Source: Streptococcus parapneumoniae | GTDB lineage: Bacteria > Bacillota > Bacilli > Lactobacillales > Streptococcaceae | NCBI RefSeq assembly: GCF_037076355.1 | Contig: NZ_AP026968.1 | Location: 760,501-824,500, forward strand | Reading direction: 5' to 3' | DNA length: 64,000 bases | In this document: piece by piece, positions 55,508-64,000 of the stretch | Position numbering within the stretch: the first letter of the stretch is position 1 | Layout of the letters: each line of letters starts with the position of its first letter | Made by a program: the position numbers and the translations under genes | The notes under the pieces: model-generated | What the model saw: only the letters and a program-made list of their open reading frames with translations | Database searches by the model: none | What the model was told of the DNA's origin: nothing

Positions 55508-56335
55508 ATGATGATTAAAGTAATTGCGACAGATATGGATGGGACCTTGCTGGATGCTAGAGGCCAGCTGGATCTCCCACGATTGGAAAAGATTTTAGAT
55601 CAGTTGGATCAAAAGGGTATTCGTTTTGTCATCGCGACGGGCAATGAAATTCACCGCATGAGGCAACTACTGGAGCACTTGGTGGATCGAGTGGTTCTGG
55701 TTGTTGCCAACGGTGCTCGTATTTTTGAAAACAATGAACTGATTCAGGCTCAGACTTGGGATGATGCCATTGTTGATAAGGCTTTGGCTCATTTCAAGGG
55801 TCGAGAGTGTCAGAACCAGTTTGTTGTAACGGGGATGAAGGGTGGTTTCGTCAAGGAAGGTACCATTTTTACAGACCTTGAAAGTTTTATGACTCCAGAA
55901 ATGATTGAAAAATTCTATCAACGGATGCAGTTTGTGGACGAATTAACCTCTGACCTCTTTGGTGGTGTGCTCAAGATGAGTATGGTTGTTGGTGAGGAAC
56001 GTTTGAGTTCGGTCTTGGAAGAAATCAATGACCTCTTTGATGGCCGTGTTCGGGCTGTATCGAGTGGCTATGGTTGCATTGATATCCTCCAAGCTGGAAT
56101 TCATAAAGCATGGGGCTTGGAAGAATTACTCAAGCGTTGGGACTTGAAAGCCCAACAAATCATGGCTTTTGGTGATAGTGAAAATGATGTTGAAATGCTT
56201 GAAATGGCTGGAATTGCCTATGCGATGGAAAATGCTGATGACAAAGCCAAAGCTGTGGCGACTGCTCTAGCGCCAGCCAACAGCCAAGGAGGAGTTTATC
56301 AAGTCTTGGAAAACTGGTTAGAAAAAGGAGAATGA
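55508..56335 (+). CDS. Cof-type HAD family phosphatase
   Basis: 275 residues. Motif I DMDGTLLDARG with nucleophile Asp, motif II VIATGNE, Lys in motif III (AGIHKAWGL) and motif IV FGDSENDVEML. The C2B cap lies between. Hydrolyses sugar phosphates or flavin/cofactor phosphates in relatives; substrate not predictable. GAGGAAA sits before the ATG. Confidence 0.93.
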   Translation: MMIKVIATDMDGTLLDARGQLDLPRLEKILDQLDQKGIRFVIATGNEIHRMRQLLEHLVDRVVLVVANGARIFENNELIQAQTWDDAIVDKALAHFKGRECQNQFVVTGMKGGFVKEGTIFTDLESFMTPEMIEKFYQRMQFVDELTSDLFGGVLKMSMVVGEERLSSVLEEINDLFDGRVRAVSSGYGCIDILQAGIHKAWGLEELLKRWDLKAQQIMAFGDSENDVEMLEMAGIAYAMENADDKAKAVATALAPANSQGGVYQVLENWLEKGE

Positions 56336-56336
56336 A

Positions 56337-56972
56337 GTGGCAGTACAGTTATTAGAAAATTGGTTACTAAAGGAACAAGAAAAAATCCAAACCAAGTATC
56401 GTCACCTAAATCAGGTTTCTGTTGTAGAGCCAGACATTCTTTTTATTGGGGATTCCATTGTCGAGTATTATCCTCTGCAGGAACTATTTGGGACTGCAAA
56501 GACGATTGTCAATCGAGGTATTCGAGGTTATCAGACAGAGCTGTTACTTGAGAACCTCGATGCGCATCTGTACGGTGGAGCAGTAGATAAAATTGTCCTT
56601 CTGATTGGGACGAACGATATTGGAAAAGATATGCCTTTGAATGAGGCTCTCAATAATCTCGAAGTGTTCATTCAATCCATTGCTCGCGATTATCCACTGG
56701 CAGAGATAAAATTGCTTTCCATTTTGCCAGTCAATGAGGGAGAGGAGTACAAGCAGACAGTCTATATCCGCACGAATGAAAAAATTCAGAAATGGAATCA
56801 AGCCTATCAAGAGCTTGCTTCTACCTATATGCAGGTAGAATTTGTGCCAGTTTTTGATAGTTTGACAGATCAGGTAGGCCAACTCAAAAAAGACTATACT
56901 ACTGATGGGCTGCACCTCAGTGTTGCCGGTTATCAGGTTTTGACCAAAGCCTTGAAAGACTATCTTTACTAA
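56337..56972 (+). CDS. SGNH/GDSL-type hydrolase
   Basis: 211 residues from a GTG with GGAG six bases upstream, 1 base after the HAD gene. Block I FIGDSIVEYYP (nucleophile Ser), block III GTNDIG, and block V DGLHLSVAGY (catalytic Asp and His). No signal peptide, so an intracellular esterase or lipase-like enzyme; related to PAF-acetylhydrolase-type proteins. Confidence 0.9.
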   Translation: MAVQLLENWLLKEQEKIQTKYRHLNQVSVVEPDILFIGDSIVEYYPLQELFGTAKTIVNRGIRGYQTELLLENLDAHLYGGAVDKIVLLIGTNDIGKDMPLNEALNNLEVFIQSIARDYPLAEIKLLSILPVNEGEEYKQTVYIRTNEKIQKWNQAYQELASTYMQVEFVPVFDSLTDQVGQLKKDYTTDGLHLSVAGYQVLTKALKDYLY

Positions 56973-57055
56973 ATAGCTAAATAATGTTAAATTTGAGCAT
57001 AATATCTTGTAAAAAATTCTAAAATCCTTTAAAATAAAAAGTGACGGAGGAATTT

Positions 57056-57781
57056 ATGAATGTAAATCAGATTGTACGGATTATTCCTACTTTAAAAGTT
57101 AATAATAGAAAATTAAATGAAACATTTTATATTGAAACCCTTGGTATGAAGGTCTTGTTAGAGGAGTCAGCCTTTCTGTCACTAGGTGATCAAACAGGTC
57201 TTGAGAAGCTGGTTTTGGAAGAAGCTCCCAGTATGCGTACTCGTAAGGTAGAGGGAAGAAAAAAACTGGCCAGATTGATTATCAAGGTGGAAAATCCCTT
57301 GGAAATTGAAGGACTCTTATCTAAAACGAATTCGATTCATCGATTATATAAAGGTCAACATGGCTACGCTTTTGAAATTTACTCGCCAGAAGATGATTTG
57401 ATTTTGATTCATGCGGAAGATGATAGAGCAAGTCTAGTAGAAGTAGGAGAAAAGCCAGAATTTCAAACAGATCTGGAGTCAATTTCTTTAAGTAAATTTG
57501 AAATTTCTATGGAATTACACCTCCCAACGGATGTAGATAGTTTCTTGGAACTATCTGAAATTGGGACATCCCTTGATTTTATCCCAGCACAGGGGCAGGA
57601 TTTGACTGTGGACAGTACGGTTACCTGGGACTTGTCTATGCTCAAGTTCTTGGTAAATGAATTAGATTTAGCCAGTCTGTGCCAGAGGTTTGAGTCTACA
57701 GAATATTTTATTCCTAAGTCTGAAAAATTCTTCCTTGGTAAAGATAGAAATAATGTTGAATTGTGGTTTGAAGAAGTATGA
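57056..57781 (+). CDS. cppA: CppA family protein (VOC/glyoxalase-like)
   Basis: 241 residues from the ATG at 57056 (MNVNQIVRIIPTLKVNNRKL), GGAGG upstream. N-terminal VOC-type module (NETFYIETLGMKVLLEESAF) and a second module after residue 130, as in streptococcal CppA. The family was named for a putative C3-degrading proteinase, but no protease motif or signal peptide is visible, so that activity is doubtful. Overlaps the next gene by four bases. Confidence 0.85.
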   Translation: MNVNQIVRIIPTLKVNNRKLNETFYIETLGMKVLLEESAFLSLGDQTGLEKLVLEEAPSMRTRKVEGRKKLARLIIKVENPLEIEGLLSKTNSIHRLYKGQHGYAFEIYSPEDDLILIHAEDDRASLVEVGEKPEFQTDLESISLSKFEISMELHLPTDVDSFLELSEIGTSLDFIPAQGQDLTVDSTVTWDLSMLKFLVNELDLASLCQRFESTEYFIPKSEKFFLGKDRNNVELWFEEV

Positions 57782-58713
57782 AGTGGACCAAGATTATTAA
57801 AAAAATAGAAGAACAAATCGAGGCAGGGATTTATCCCGGAGCCTCTTTTGCGTATTTTAAGGACAATCAATGGACTGAGTTCTATTTAGGCCAGAGTGAC
57901 CCAGAGCATGGCTTGCAGACAGAGGCAGGACTGGTTTATGACCTAGCCAGTGTTAGCAAGGTTGTTGGCGTTGGCACCGTTTTTACCTTCTTGTGGGAAA
58001 TAGGTCAATTAGATATTGATAGACTGGTAATAGATTTTTTACCTGAGAGTGATTATCCAGACATCACTATTCGCCAGCTCTTGACTCACGCAACAGATCT
58101 TGATCCGTTTATTCCCAATCGAGACCTTTTAACAGCTTCTGAATTAAAGGAAGCGATGTTTCATCTCAATAGACGAAGTCAGCCAGCCTTTCTTTATTCG
58201 GATGTCCATTTTTTGCTGTTAGGTTTTATCTTGGAAAAAATCTTTAATCAAAACTTGGATGTGATTTTACAAGAACAAGTTTTGAAACCTTGGGGAATGA
58301 AGGAAACCCAGTTTGGGCCGGTTGAGCTCGCTGTTCCAACAGTTAGAGGTGTAGAGGCAGGAATGGTACATGATCCAAAAGCTTGTCTCCTGGGCAGACA
58401 TGCTGGTAGTGCTGGTTTATTTTCGACTGTAAAGGATTTACAAATCTTTTTAGAACACTATTTAGGAGATGATTTTGCAAGAGACTTGAGTCAAAATTTT
58501 TCACCTTTGGATGACAAGGAACGTTCTTTAGCATGGAATTTGGAAGGAGATTGGCTAGACCATACGGGCTATACAGGTACCTTTATCATGTGGAATCGTC
58601 AGAAGCGAGAAGCGGCCATTTTCCTATCGAATCGTACCTATGAAAAGGATGAGAGGGCTCAGTGGATTTTAGACCGTAATCAAGTGATGGACTTGATTCG
58701 CAAAGAAGAGTAA
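57778..58713 (+). CDS. Serine hydrolase, class C beta-lactamase-like
   Basis: 311 residues. S-x-x-K in YDLASVSKVVGVG (catalytic Ser and Lys), the Tyr motif YSDVHFLLLG, and HTGYTGTF as the third box. Same fold as AmpC/esterase EstB and D-aminopeptidases. No signal peptide or lipobox, so cytosolic; probably an esterase or amidase rather than a resistance enzyme. Start overlaps cppA (ATGA). Confidence 0.9.
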   Translation: MKWTKIIKKIEEQIEAGIYPGASFAYFKDNQWTEFYLGQSDPEHGLQTEAGLVYDLASVSKVVGVGTVFTFLWEIGQLDIDRLVIDFLPESDYPDITIRQLLTHATDLDPFIPNRDLLTASELKEAMFHLNRRSQPAFLYSDVHFLLLGFILEKIFNQNLDVILQEQVLKPWGMKETQFGPVELAVPTVRGVEAGMVHDPKACLLGRHAGSAGLFSTVKDLQIFLEHYLGDDFARDLSQNFSPLDDKERSLAWNLEGDWLDHTGYTGTFIMWNRQKREAAIFLSNRTYEKDERAQWILDRNQVMDLIRKEE

Positions 58714-58721
58714 GGAGAGAC

Positions 58722-59618
58722 ATGTCAAACAGTTTAAAAGGGACTTTATTAACAGTTGTGGCTGGGATTGCTTGGGGCTTGTCAGGAACGAGTGGCCAAT
58801 ACCTGATGGCACACGGAATTTCGGCTCTGGTTTTGACCAACTTGCGTCTTTTAATCGCTGGTGGAATTCTCATGCTCTTGGCTTATGCCACTGCAAAAGA
58901 TAAAATGCTGGCCTTTTTAACGGATAGAAAGAGTTTGCTGTCTCTTCTTATTTTTGCTCTAATTGGTCTCTTCCTCAATCAATTTGCCTATCTAACTGCT
59001 ATTCAGGAAACCAATGCAGGTACTGCAACAGTGCTTCAGTATGTTTGTCCTGTCGGAATTTTGATTTATAGCTGTATCAAGGATAAGGTGGCTCCGACGC
59101 TAGGAGAAATTATTTCCATCATATTAGCCATTGGAGGGACCTTCCTGATCGCCACTCATGGGCAGTTGGAGCAGTTATCTATTACACCTTCTGGCTTATT
59201 CTGGGGGCTCTTTTCTGCTCTGACTTACGCTCTTTATATCATTTTGCCCATAGCCTTGATTAAGAAGTGGGGGAGTAGTTTGGTCATTGGTGTGGGAATG
59301 GTCATAGCAGGTTTGGTCGCCCTTCCTTTTACAGGGATTCTACAGGCAACTATCCCAACAAGTCTTGATTTTCTCCTTGCTTTTGCGGGCATTATCCTTA
59401 TTGGAACTGTCTTTACCTATACAGCCTTTCTAAAAGGAGCCAGTCTGATAGGACCGGTTAAGTCAAGCTTGTTGGCTTCGATTGAGCCAATATCGGCGGT
59501 TTTCTTTGCCTTTCTAATTATGAATGAACAATTTTATCCTATTGATTTTCTTGGTATGGCAATGATATTGTTTGCTGTAACTCTGATTTCTTTGAAAGAT
59601 TTACTCTTAGAAAAATAA
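58722..59618 (+). CDS. EamA/DMT family transporter
   Basis: 298 residues with ten predicted membrane helices in two EamA repeats (residues about 5-140 and 150-290), with GIAWGLSGTSGQYLMAHG, QETNAGTATVLQYVCPVG and LLASIEPISAVFFAFLIMNE. Exporter of metabolites or amino acids in relatives. AGGAGAG nine bases after the serine-hydrolase stop; last gene of the cppA operon. Confidence 0.92.
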   Translation: MSNSLKGTLLTVVAGIAWGLSGTSGQYLMAHGISALVLTNLRLLIAGGILMLLAYATAKDKMLAFLTDRKSLLSLLIFALIGLFLNQFAYLTAIQETNAGTATVLQYVCPVGILIYSCIKDKVAPTLGEIISIILAIGGTFLIATHGQLEQLSITPSGLFWGLFSALTYALYIILPIALIKKWGSSLVIGVGMVIAGLVALPFTGILQATIPTSLDFLLAFAGIILIGTVFTYTAFLKGASLIGPVKSSLLASIEPISAVFFAFLIMNEQFYPIDFLGMAMILFAVTLISLKDLLLEK

Positions 59619-59619
59619 A

Positions 59620-59650
59620 AAGACTCTTTGTCCGTGACAGAGAGTTTTTG
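59620..59650 (+). terminator. Terminator of the cppA operon
   Basis: AAGACTCTTTGTC pairs imperfectly with GACAGAGAGTTTTT. Confidence 0.75.
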
Positions 59651-59660
59651 CGTAGTATTT

Positions 59661-59768
59661 TATACTCAATGAAAATCAAAGAGCAAACTAGGAAACTAGC
59701 CGCAGGCTGTACTTGAGTACGGCAAGGCGACGTTGACGCGGTTTGAATTTGATTTTCGAAGAGTATTA
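59661..59768 (+). repeat. Minimal BOX element (A and C, no boxB)
   Basis: BoxA (TATACTCAATGAAAATCAAA to GCCGCAGGCTG) joined directly to boxC (GTACGGCAAGGCGACGTTGA ... TTTTCGAAGAGTATTAA). Its last three bases are the stop codon of the minus-strand GntR gene. Confidence 0.92.
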
Positions 59769-60464
59769 ATTATTTTCAAGATAAAATTCAAAACGTTCGC
59801 CTACATACTGACTTTTTACGTATTCAAAAGCAGTTCCATCTTCTAGGTAGGAAACCTGAGTCAGACCAAGAATAGCATGTCCTTTTTCAACTTCTAAATA
59901 GTGGGCGATTTTTTCCTTAGCAAGGCGAGCATAAATGGTCTGTTGAGATTTGCCAATACGGTAGCCATGTTTTTGCAAGGTTTGGAAGAAATGACTGGTG
60001 ATTTCTTCTTTTTTAAAGTCCTTAATGAATTTTTCAGGAATAGAAGCCACTTCATAAACCAGAGGAACTTGGTCGGCATAGCGGACCCGCTCCATTCGGA
60101 TAATATTTTCCGTTGGAGAAATGCCTAACTTAGCAACTTCTTGCTCATTGGGGATGGTTTTTCTGTAAGAAATGAGCTGGCTAGAGGGAACTTTACCTTG
60201 GGACTTAACAATTTCAGTAAAACTGGTTGTCCCTCGCATCTTTTCTTGTACACGTGTACTGGATACAAAGGTGCCACTTCCAACTCTGCGCTCCAGAACA
60301 CCTTCTTCAACTAATAGAGATACGGCTTGGCGGAGGGTCATACGACTGACCTCAAACTGCTCTGCTAAATCTCTTTCACTAGGAAGCCTCTCCCCAATAG
60401 CCCAACGATGTTCGTCAATATCCTTTTTAATCTGATCGTGGATTTTCATATAAGCGGGTAGCAT
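59766..60464 (-). CDS. GntR family transcriptional regulator (HutC/UTRA type)
   Basis: 232 residues from the ATG at 60462-60464 (MLPAYMKIHDQIKKD); a GTG three codons upstream is possible and no clear ribosome site helps. N-terminal winged helix (GERLPSERDLAEQFEVSRMT, LRQAVSLLVEEGVLERRVGS) and C-terminal UTRA ligand domain. The ligand is unknown. Divergent from guaA, which it may control (inference). The stop codon lies within the end of a BOX element. Confidence 0.92.
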   Translation of the reverse strand: MLPAYMKIHDQIKKDIDEHRWAIGERLPSERDLAEQFEVSRMTLRQAVSLLVEEGVLERRVGSGTFVSSTRVQEKMRGTTSFTEIVKSQGKVPSSQLISYRKTIPNEQEVAKLGISPTENIIRMERVRYADQVPLVYEVASIPEKFIKDFKKEEITSHFFQTLQKHGYRIGKSQQTIYARLAKEKIAHYLEVEKGHAILGLTQVSYLEDGTAFEYVKSQYVGERFEFYLENN

Positions 60465-60539
60465 ATTTTTCACTTCATTTCTATCTTTTCTCTATTGTAC
60501 CCTAATAAACTAGAAAAAGTCAATCTTCGCCTTGTTTAG

Positions 60540-60569
60540 TTGGTAATTTGCCCTTATTTGTGATAGAAT
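60540..60569 (+). promoter_or_regulatory. Promoter of guaA
   Basis: TTGGTA, an 18-base spacer, TAGAAT. No purine-riboswitch fold is apparent in the ~30-base leader. Confidence 0.55.
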
Positions 60570-60605
60570 ATTGAAAAAAGATATTTCTTTTGAGAAAGGA
60601 AAAAG

Positions 60606-62168
60606 ATGAGCAACATTTCAACTGATTTGCAAGATGTCGAAAAAATCATCGTATTGGACTATGGTAGCCAATACAACCAGCTGATTTCACGCCGTATCCG
60701 TGAGATTGGCGTTTTTTCAGAACTAAAGAGCCATAAAATTTCAGCTACCGAAGTTCGTGAAATCAATCCTGTAGGAATTATTCTATCAGGTGGTCCAAAC
60801 TCTGTATATGAAGATGGTTCATTCGATATTGACCCAGAAATCTTCGAACTTGGAATTCCAATTTTGGGAATCTGTTACGGTATGCAGTTATTGACCCATA
60901 AACTTGGAGGAAAAGTTGTTCCTGCAGGTGATGCTGGAAATCGTGAATACGGTCAATCAACCCTAACACATACACCATCAGCGCTTTTTGAATCAACACC
61001 TGATGAACAGACTGTTTTGATGAGCCATGGTGATGCGGTTACTGAAATTCCTGCTGACTTTGTTCGTACAGGTACATCAGCTGACTGCCCATACGCAGCC
61101 ATCGAAAACCCAGATAAACACATTTACGGTATCCAATTCCACCCAGAAGTTCGTCATTCTGTATACGGAAATGATATTCTTCGTAACTTTGCCCTTAATA
61201 TTTGTAAGGCTAAAGGTGACTGGTCAATGGATAACTTCATCGATATGCAGATCCAAAAAATTCGTGAAACCGTCGGTGATAAACGTGTCCTTCTTGGTCT
61301 ATCAGGTGGGGTTGACTCATCTGTCGTTGGGGTTCTTCTCCAAAAAGCGATTGGCGATCAATTGATTTGTATCTTCGTGGATCATGGTCTTCTTCGTAAA
61401 GGAGAAGCGGACCAAGTTATGGACATGCTTGGTGGTAAGTTTGGTTTGAATATCGTCAAAGCAGACGCTGCTAAACGTTTCCTTGACAAACTTGCTGGCG
61501 TTTCTGACCCTGAACAAAAACGTAAAATCATCGGTAACGAGTTTGTCTATGTATTCGATGACGAAGCAAGCAAGCTCAAAGATGTGAAATTCCTTGCTCA
61601 AGGAACTCTTTATACAGACGTGATTGAGTCTGGTACGGATACAGCTCAGACGATCAAGTCACACCACAACGTGGGTGGTCTTCCAGAAGACATGCAGTTT
61701 GAATTGATTGAACCACTCAATACTCTTTATAAAGATGAGGTTCGTGCTCTTGGTACAGAACTTGGCATGCCAGACCATATCGTATGGCGCCAACCATTCC
61801 CAGGACCAGGTCTTGCGATCCGTGTCATGGGTGAAATTACTGAAGAGAAACTAGAAACTGTTCGTGAGTCAGACGCTATCCTGCGTGAGGAAATTGCTAA
61901 AGCTGGTCTTGACCGCGATATTTGGCAATATTTCACTGTCAACACAGGCGTTCGTTCAGTTGGTGTTATGGGTGACGGTCGTACGTATGACTACACAATT
62001 GCAATCCGTGCTATCACTTCTATCGATGGTATGACTGCTGACTTTGCCAAAATTCCTTGGGATGTCCTTCAAAAAATCTCTGTTCGTATCGTAAATGAAG
62101 TAGATCACGTTAACCGTATCGTCTACGATATTACAAGTAAACCACCTGCAACAGTAGAGTGGGAGTAG
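60606..62168 (+). CDS. guaA: GMP synthase (glutamine-hydrolysing)
   Basis: 520 residues, full length. Glutaminase domain with nucleophile Cys in GICYGMQLL and catalytic His/Glu in [12 protein letters not shown]-pyrophosphatase loop [15 protein letters not shown]-terminal dimerisation domain ending KPPATVEWE. Converts XMP to GMP. AGAAAGGAAAAAG precedes the ATG. Confidence 0.98.
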   Translation: MSNISTDLQDVEKIIVLDYGSQYNQLISRRIREIGVFSELKSHKISATEVREINPVGIILSGGPNSVYEDGSFDIDPEIFELGIPILGICYGMQLLTHKLGGKVVPAGDAGNREYGQSTLTHTPSALFESTPDEQTVLMSHGDAVTEIPADFVRTGTSADCPYAAIENPDKHIYGIQFHPEVRHSVYGNDILRNFALNICKAKGDWSMDNFIDMQIQKIRETVGDKRVLLGLSGGVDSSVVGVLLQKAIGDQLICIFVDHGLLRKGEADQVMDMLGGKFGLNIVKADAAKRFLDKLAGVSDPEQKRKIIGNEFVYVFDDEASKLKDVKFLAQGTLYTDVIESGTDTAQTIKSHHNVGGLPEDMQFELIEPLNTLYKDEVRALGTELGMPDHIVWRQPFPGPGLAIRVMGEITEEKLETVRESDAILREEIAKAGLDRDIWQYFTVNTGVRSVGVMGDGRTYDYTIAIRAITSIDGMTADFAKIPWDVLQKISVRIVNEVDHVNRIVYDITSKPPATVEWE

Positions 62169-62201
62169 TCATCTAAGGACTAATTTATATATTTTTACGA
62201 G

Positions 62202-62227
62202 CCAGTATCTTTGGGTACTGGTTTTTA
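62202..62227 (+). terminator. Terminator of guaA
   Basis: CCAGTA pairs with TACTGG across an 8-base loop, followed by TTTTTA. Confidence 0.85.
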
Positions 62228-62372
62228 CTTTATCTGGCTTTTTGACTACTTGTTTCAACTGATAAAAGATTAGAATTGTCAAAACAATCTGTCTAGGCTT
62301 GATTTTATCCCTTATTTACTATAAAATGAGAAGGAAAAACGTCAAACTTTTATATTGCAAATAGGAGAAAAC

Positions 62373-63659
62373 ATGACAAAAACATTAAAACGTCCTGAGG
62401 TTTTATCACCTGCAGGGACTTTAGAGAAGCTAAAGGTAGCTGTTCAATATGGAGCAGATGCTGTCTTTATCGGTGGTCAGGCCTATGGTCTCCGTAGTCG
62501 TGCAGGTAACTTTACCTTTGAACAGATGGAAGAAGGCGTCCAGTTTGCTGCCAAGTACGGTGCCAAAGTCTATGTAGCTGCCAACATGGTTATGCACGAA
62601 GGAAATGAAGCTGGTGCTGGTGAGTGGTTCCGTAAACTACGTGATATCGGAATCGCTGCAGTTATCGTGTCTGACCCAGCCTTGATTATGATTGCAGCGA
62701 CTGAAGCGCCTGGTCTTGAAATCCACCTCTCTACCCAAGCAAGTGCGACTAACTATGAAACTCTTGAGTTCTGGAAAGAACTAGGCTTAACTCGTGTCGT
62801 TTTGGCGCGTGAGGTTTCAATGGAAGAATTGGCAGAAATTCGCAAACGTACAGATGTTGAGATTGAAGCCTTTGTCCATGGAGCTATGTGTATTTCATAC
62901 TCTGGTCGTTGTACACTTTCAAACCACATGAGTATGCGTGATGCCAACCGTGGTGGATGTTCTCAGTCTTGCCGTTGGAAATACGACCTTTACGATATGC
63001 CATTTGGTCAAGAACGCAAGAGCTTGAAGGGTGAAATTCCAGAAGAATTTTCAATGTCAGCTGTTGACATGTCCATGATTGACCATATTCCAGATATGAT
63101 TGAAAATGGTGTGGACAGTCTAAAAATCGAAGGACGTATGAAGTCTATTCACTACGTATCAACAGTAACCAACTGCTACAAGGCGGCTGTGGATGCCTAT
63201 CTTGAAAGTCCTGAAAAGTTTGAATCTATCAAACAAGACTTGATTGATGAGATGTGGAAGGTTGCCCAACGTGAATTAGCAACAGGTTTCTACTATGGTA
63301 CACCATCTGAAAATGAGCAGTTATTCGGTGCTCGTCGTAAAATTCCTGAGTACAAGTTTGTCGCTGAAGTGGTTTCCTATGATGACGCGACACAAACAGC
63401 AACCATTCGCCAACGGAACGTTATTAACGAAGGCGACCAAGTTGAGTTTTATGGTCCAGGTTTCCGTCATTTTGAAACTTATATTGAAGATTTGCACGAT
63501 GCTAAAGGCAATAAAATCGACCGTGCTCCAAATCCAATGGAACTATTGACTATTAAGGTGCCTCAACCTGTTCAAGCAGGAGACATGGTTCGTGCATTAA
63601 AAGAAGGACTCATCAATCTCTACAAAGAAGATGGAACTAGTGTCACAGTTCGAGCTTAA
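62373..63659 (+). CDS. Peptidase U32 family protein
   Basis: 428 residues from the ATG at 62373 (MTKTLKRPEVLSPAGTLEKL), AGGAG upstream. PEVLSPAG, GGQAYGLRSRAGNFT, the U32 signature EAFVHGAMCISYSGRCTLSN, and the cysteines of GGCSQSCRWKYDLYD, which in related proteins bind an iron-sulfur cluster. Several U32 proteins (TrhP, RlhA) take part in RNA hydroxylation rather than proteolysis, so that is the likelier role; collagenase-type activity is not supported by motifs. Confidence 0.92.
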   Translation: MTKTLKRPEVLSPAGTLEKLKVAVQYGADAVFIGGQAYGLRSRAGNFTFEQMEEGVQFAAKYGAKVYVAANMVMHEGNEAGAGEWFRKLRDIGIAAVIVSDPALIMIAATEAPGLEIHLSTQASATNYETLEFWKELGLTRVVLAREVSMEELAEIRKRTDVEIEAFVHGAMCISYSGRCTLSNHMSMRDANRGGCSQSCRWKYDLYDMPFGQERKSLKGEIPEEFSMSAVDMSMIDHIPDMIENGVDSLKIEGRMKSIHYVSTVTNCYKAAVDAYLESPEKFESIKQDLIDEMWKVAQRELATGFYYGTPSENEQLFGARRKIPEYKFVAEVVSYDDATQTATIRQRNVINEGDQVEFYGPGFRHFETYIEDLHDAKGNKIDRAPNPMELLTIKVPQPVQAGDMVRALKEGLINLYKEDGTSVTVRA

Positions 63660-63731
63660 TGTAGTTGTTTAGTTTTAAAAAATTATGCAAAGCTCCATAT
63701 ACAACACTTAAACGAGATTAAAGAATGGCGA

Positions 63732-63768
63732 AATCCCTTGATGTGCAAGGGATTAGCTGTCCTTTTTT
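63732..63768 (+). terminator. Terminator after the U32 gene
   Basis: AATCCCTTG pairs perfectly with CAAGGGATT (5-base loop); a T run follows about eight bases later. Confidence 0.75.
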
Positions 63769-63769
63769 A

Positions 63770-64000
63770 TTTTTTAAGTGATAAAGTCGGAGTTTAGGTA
63801 TCCAAAGCCTATCAAATTAAACAAAGAAGCGATGTCTTAGATATTTTGAAAAAAATTGAATAAGCAGAAAACTCTCTATCTTTTGTGGTAAAGAGTTTTT
63901 GTTAATAAAACTTTACAAAATGACATTTATATATTGCATTAAGTTGGATATATGATATAATGATGTTAAAAAGAGGCGCAACTTTTTAAAATTATAAGGA
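63770..64000 (+). other. Intergenic end of window with a possible gene-end relic, terminator and promoter
   Basis: A short open stretch ending at about 63863 reads SKAYQIKQRSDVLDILKKIE and may be the tail of a lost gene. AAAACTCT...AAGAGTTTTT (63868-63901) looks like a terminator. TTGCAT, 16 bases, TATAAT (63934-63939, 63956-63961) is a good promoter for the next gene, which starts beyond the window. Confidence 0.5.

Noticed and set aside
57056..57781. CppA as an active secreted C3 protease
   Set aside because: No signal peptide and no protease motif; the fold looks VOC-like, so only the family name is kept.
57778..58713. Antibiotic-resistance beta-lactamase
   Set aside because: Only the general SxxK/YxD fold is present; no export signal, and set in a housekeeping operon.

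Overview
The window looks like a Mitis-group Streptococcus chromosome (pneumoniae / mitis / pseudopneumoniae type). The evidence is low GC, strong Gram-positive Shine-Dalgarno sites, five pneumococcal-type BOX elements plus a boxC scrap, YSIRK/LPXTG surface proteins, a PgdA whose length and catalytic residue numbering equal the pneumococcal enzyme, and a familiar core gene order. No tRNA, rRNA, CRISPR array, prophage or intact insertion sequence was seen.

Layout. 1-9 kb: end of the F-type ATPase operon (atpD partial, atpC), a beta-propeller lactonase, an AI-2E-type permease with a TPR protein, a polar amino-acid ABC transporter, a thioredoxin-like protein and phosphoglucomutase. 9-24 kb is an accessory zone. 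Tandem and truncated copies of an Rpn-type nuclease/transposase gene lie on the minus strand, then two large LPXTG surface-protein genes, each broken by one in-frame TAA, then a further Rpn copy in the opposite orientation and an ABC-F gene cut off by a BOX element. 24-30 kb: glpF-like aquaporin, a repeat-filled kilobase with nested elements, tuf, a long BOX, and a helicase/oxidoreductase pair. 30-33.3 kb is a second accessory spot: an Rpn 5' scrap fused to the 3' remnant of a DUF1542 surface gene, then a SIR2-like gene followed by a DUF6088/AbiEi-like gene with a palindromic operator.

33-43.5 kb: pgdA, an aldo/keto reductase, and a glycine T-box controlling a putative metallopeptidase plus glyQ and glyS, with odd structured insertions at both glyQ junctions. 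Next comes a minus-strand flavin cluster: two FMN reductases and a cytosolic ApbE. The longer reductase ends in two ApbE-type flavinylation motifs, so the cluster probably makes a covalently flavinylated cytosolic redox protein. 43.5-64 kb is mostly housekeeping: nox with a perfect cre site, pdxST, TrhA/DUF1836, a GNAT/Ogt/Spx-like operon, an ABC permease/ATPase pair without a binding protein, trxB, rlmB, def, a CapA-like protein, HAD phosphatase, SGNH hydrolase, cppA, serine hydrolase, EamA exporter, a GntR regulator, guaA and a U32 peptidase.

The most interesting signals are: (1) the SIR2-like / DUF6088 pair as a possible uncharacterised defence or toxin-antitoxin unit; (2) Rpn genes with a strong internal Shine-Dalgarno/ATG and an orphan C-terminal cassette; (3) the ApbE cluster with flavinylation motifs in the reductase tail; (4) two neighbouring surface genes each stopped by a single TAA; (5) inverted Rpn copies flanking the surface-gene island.
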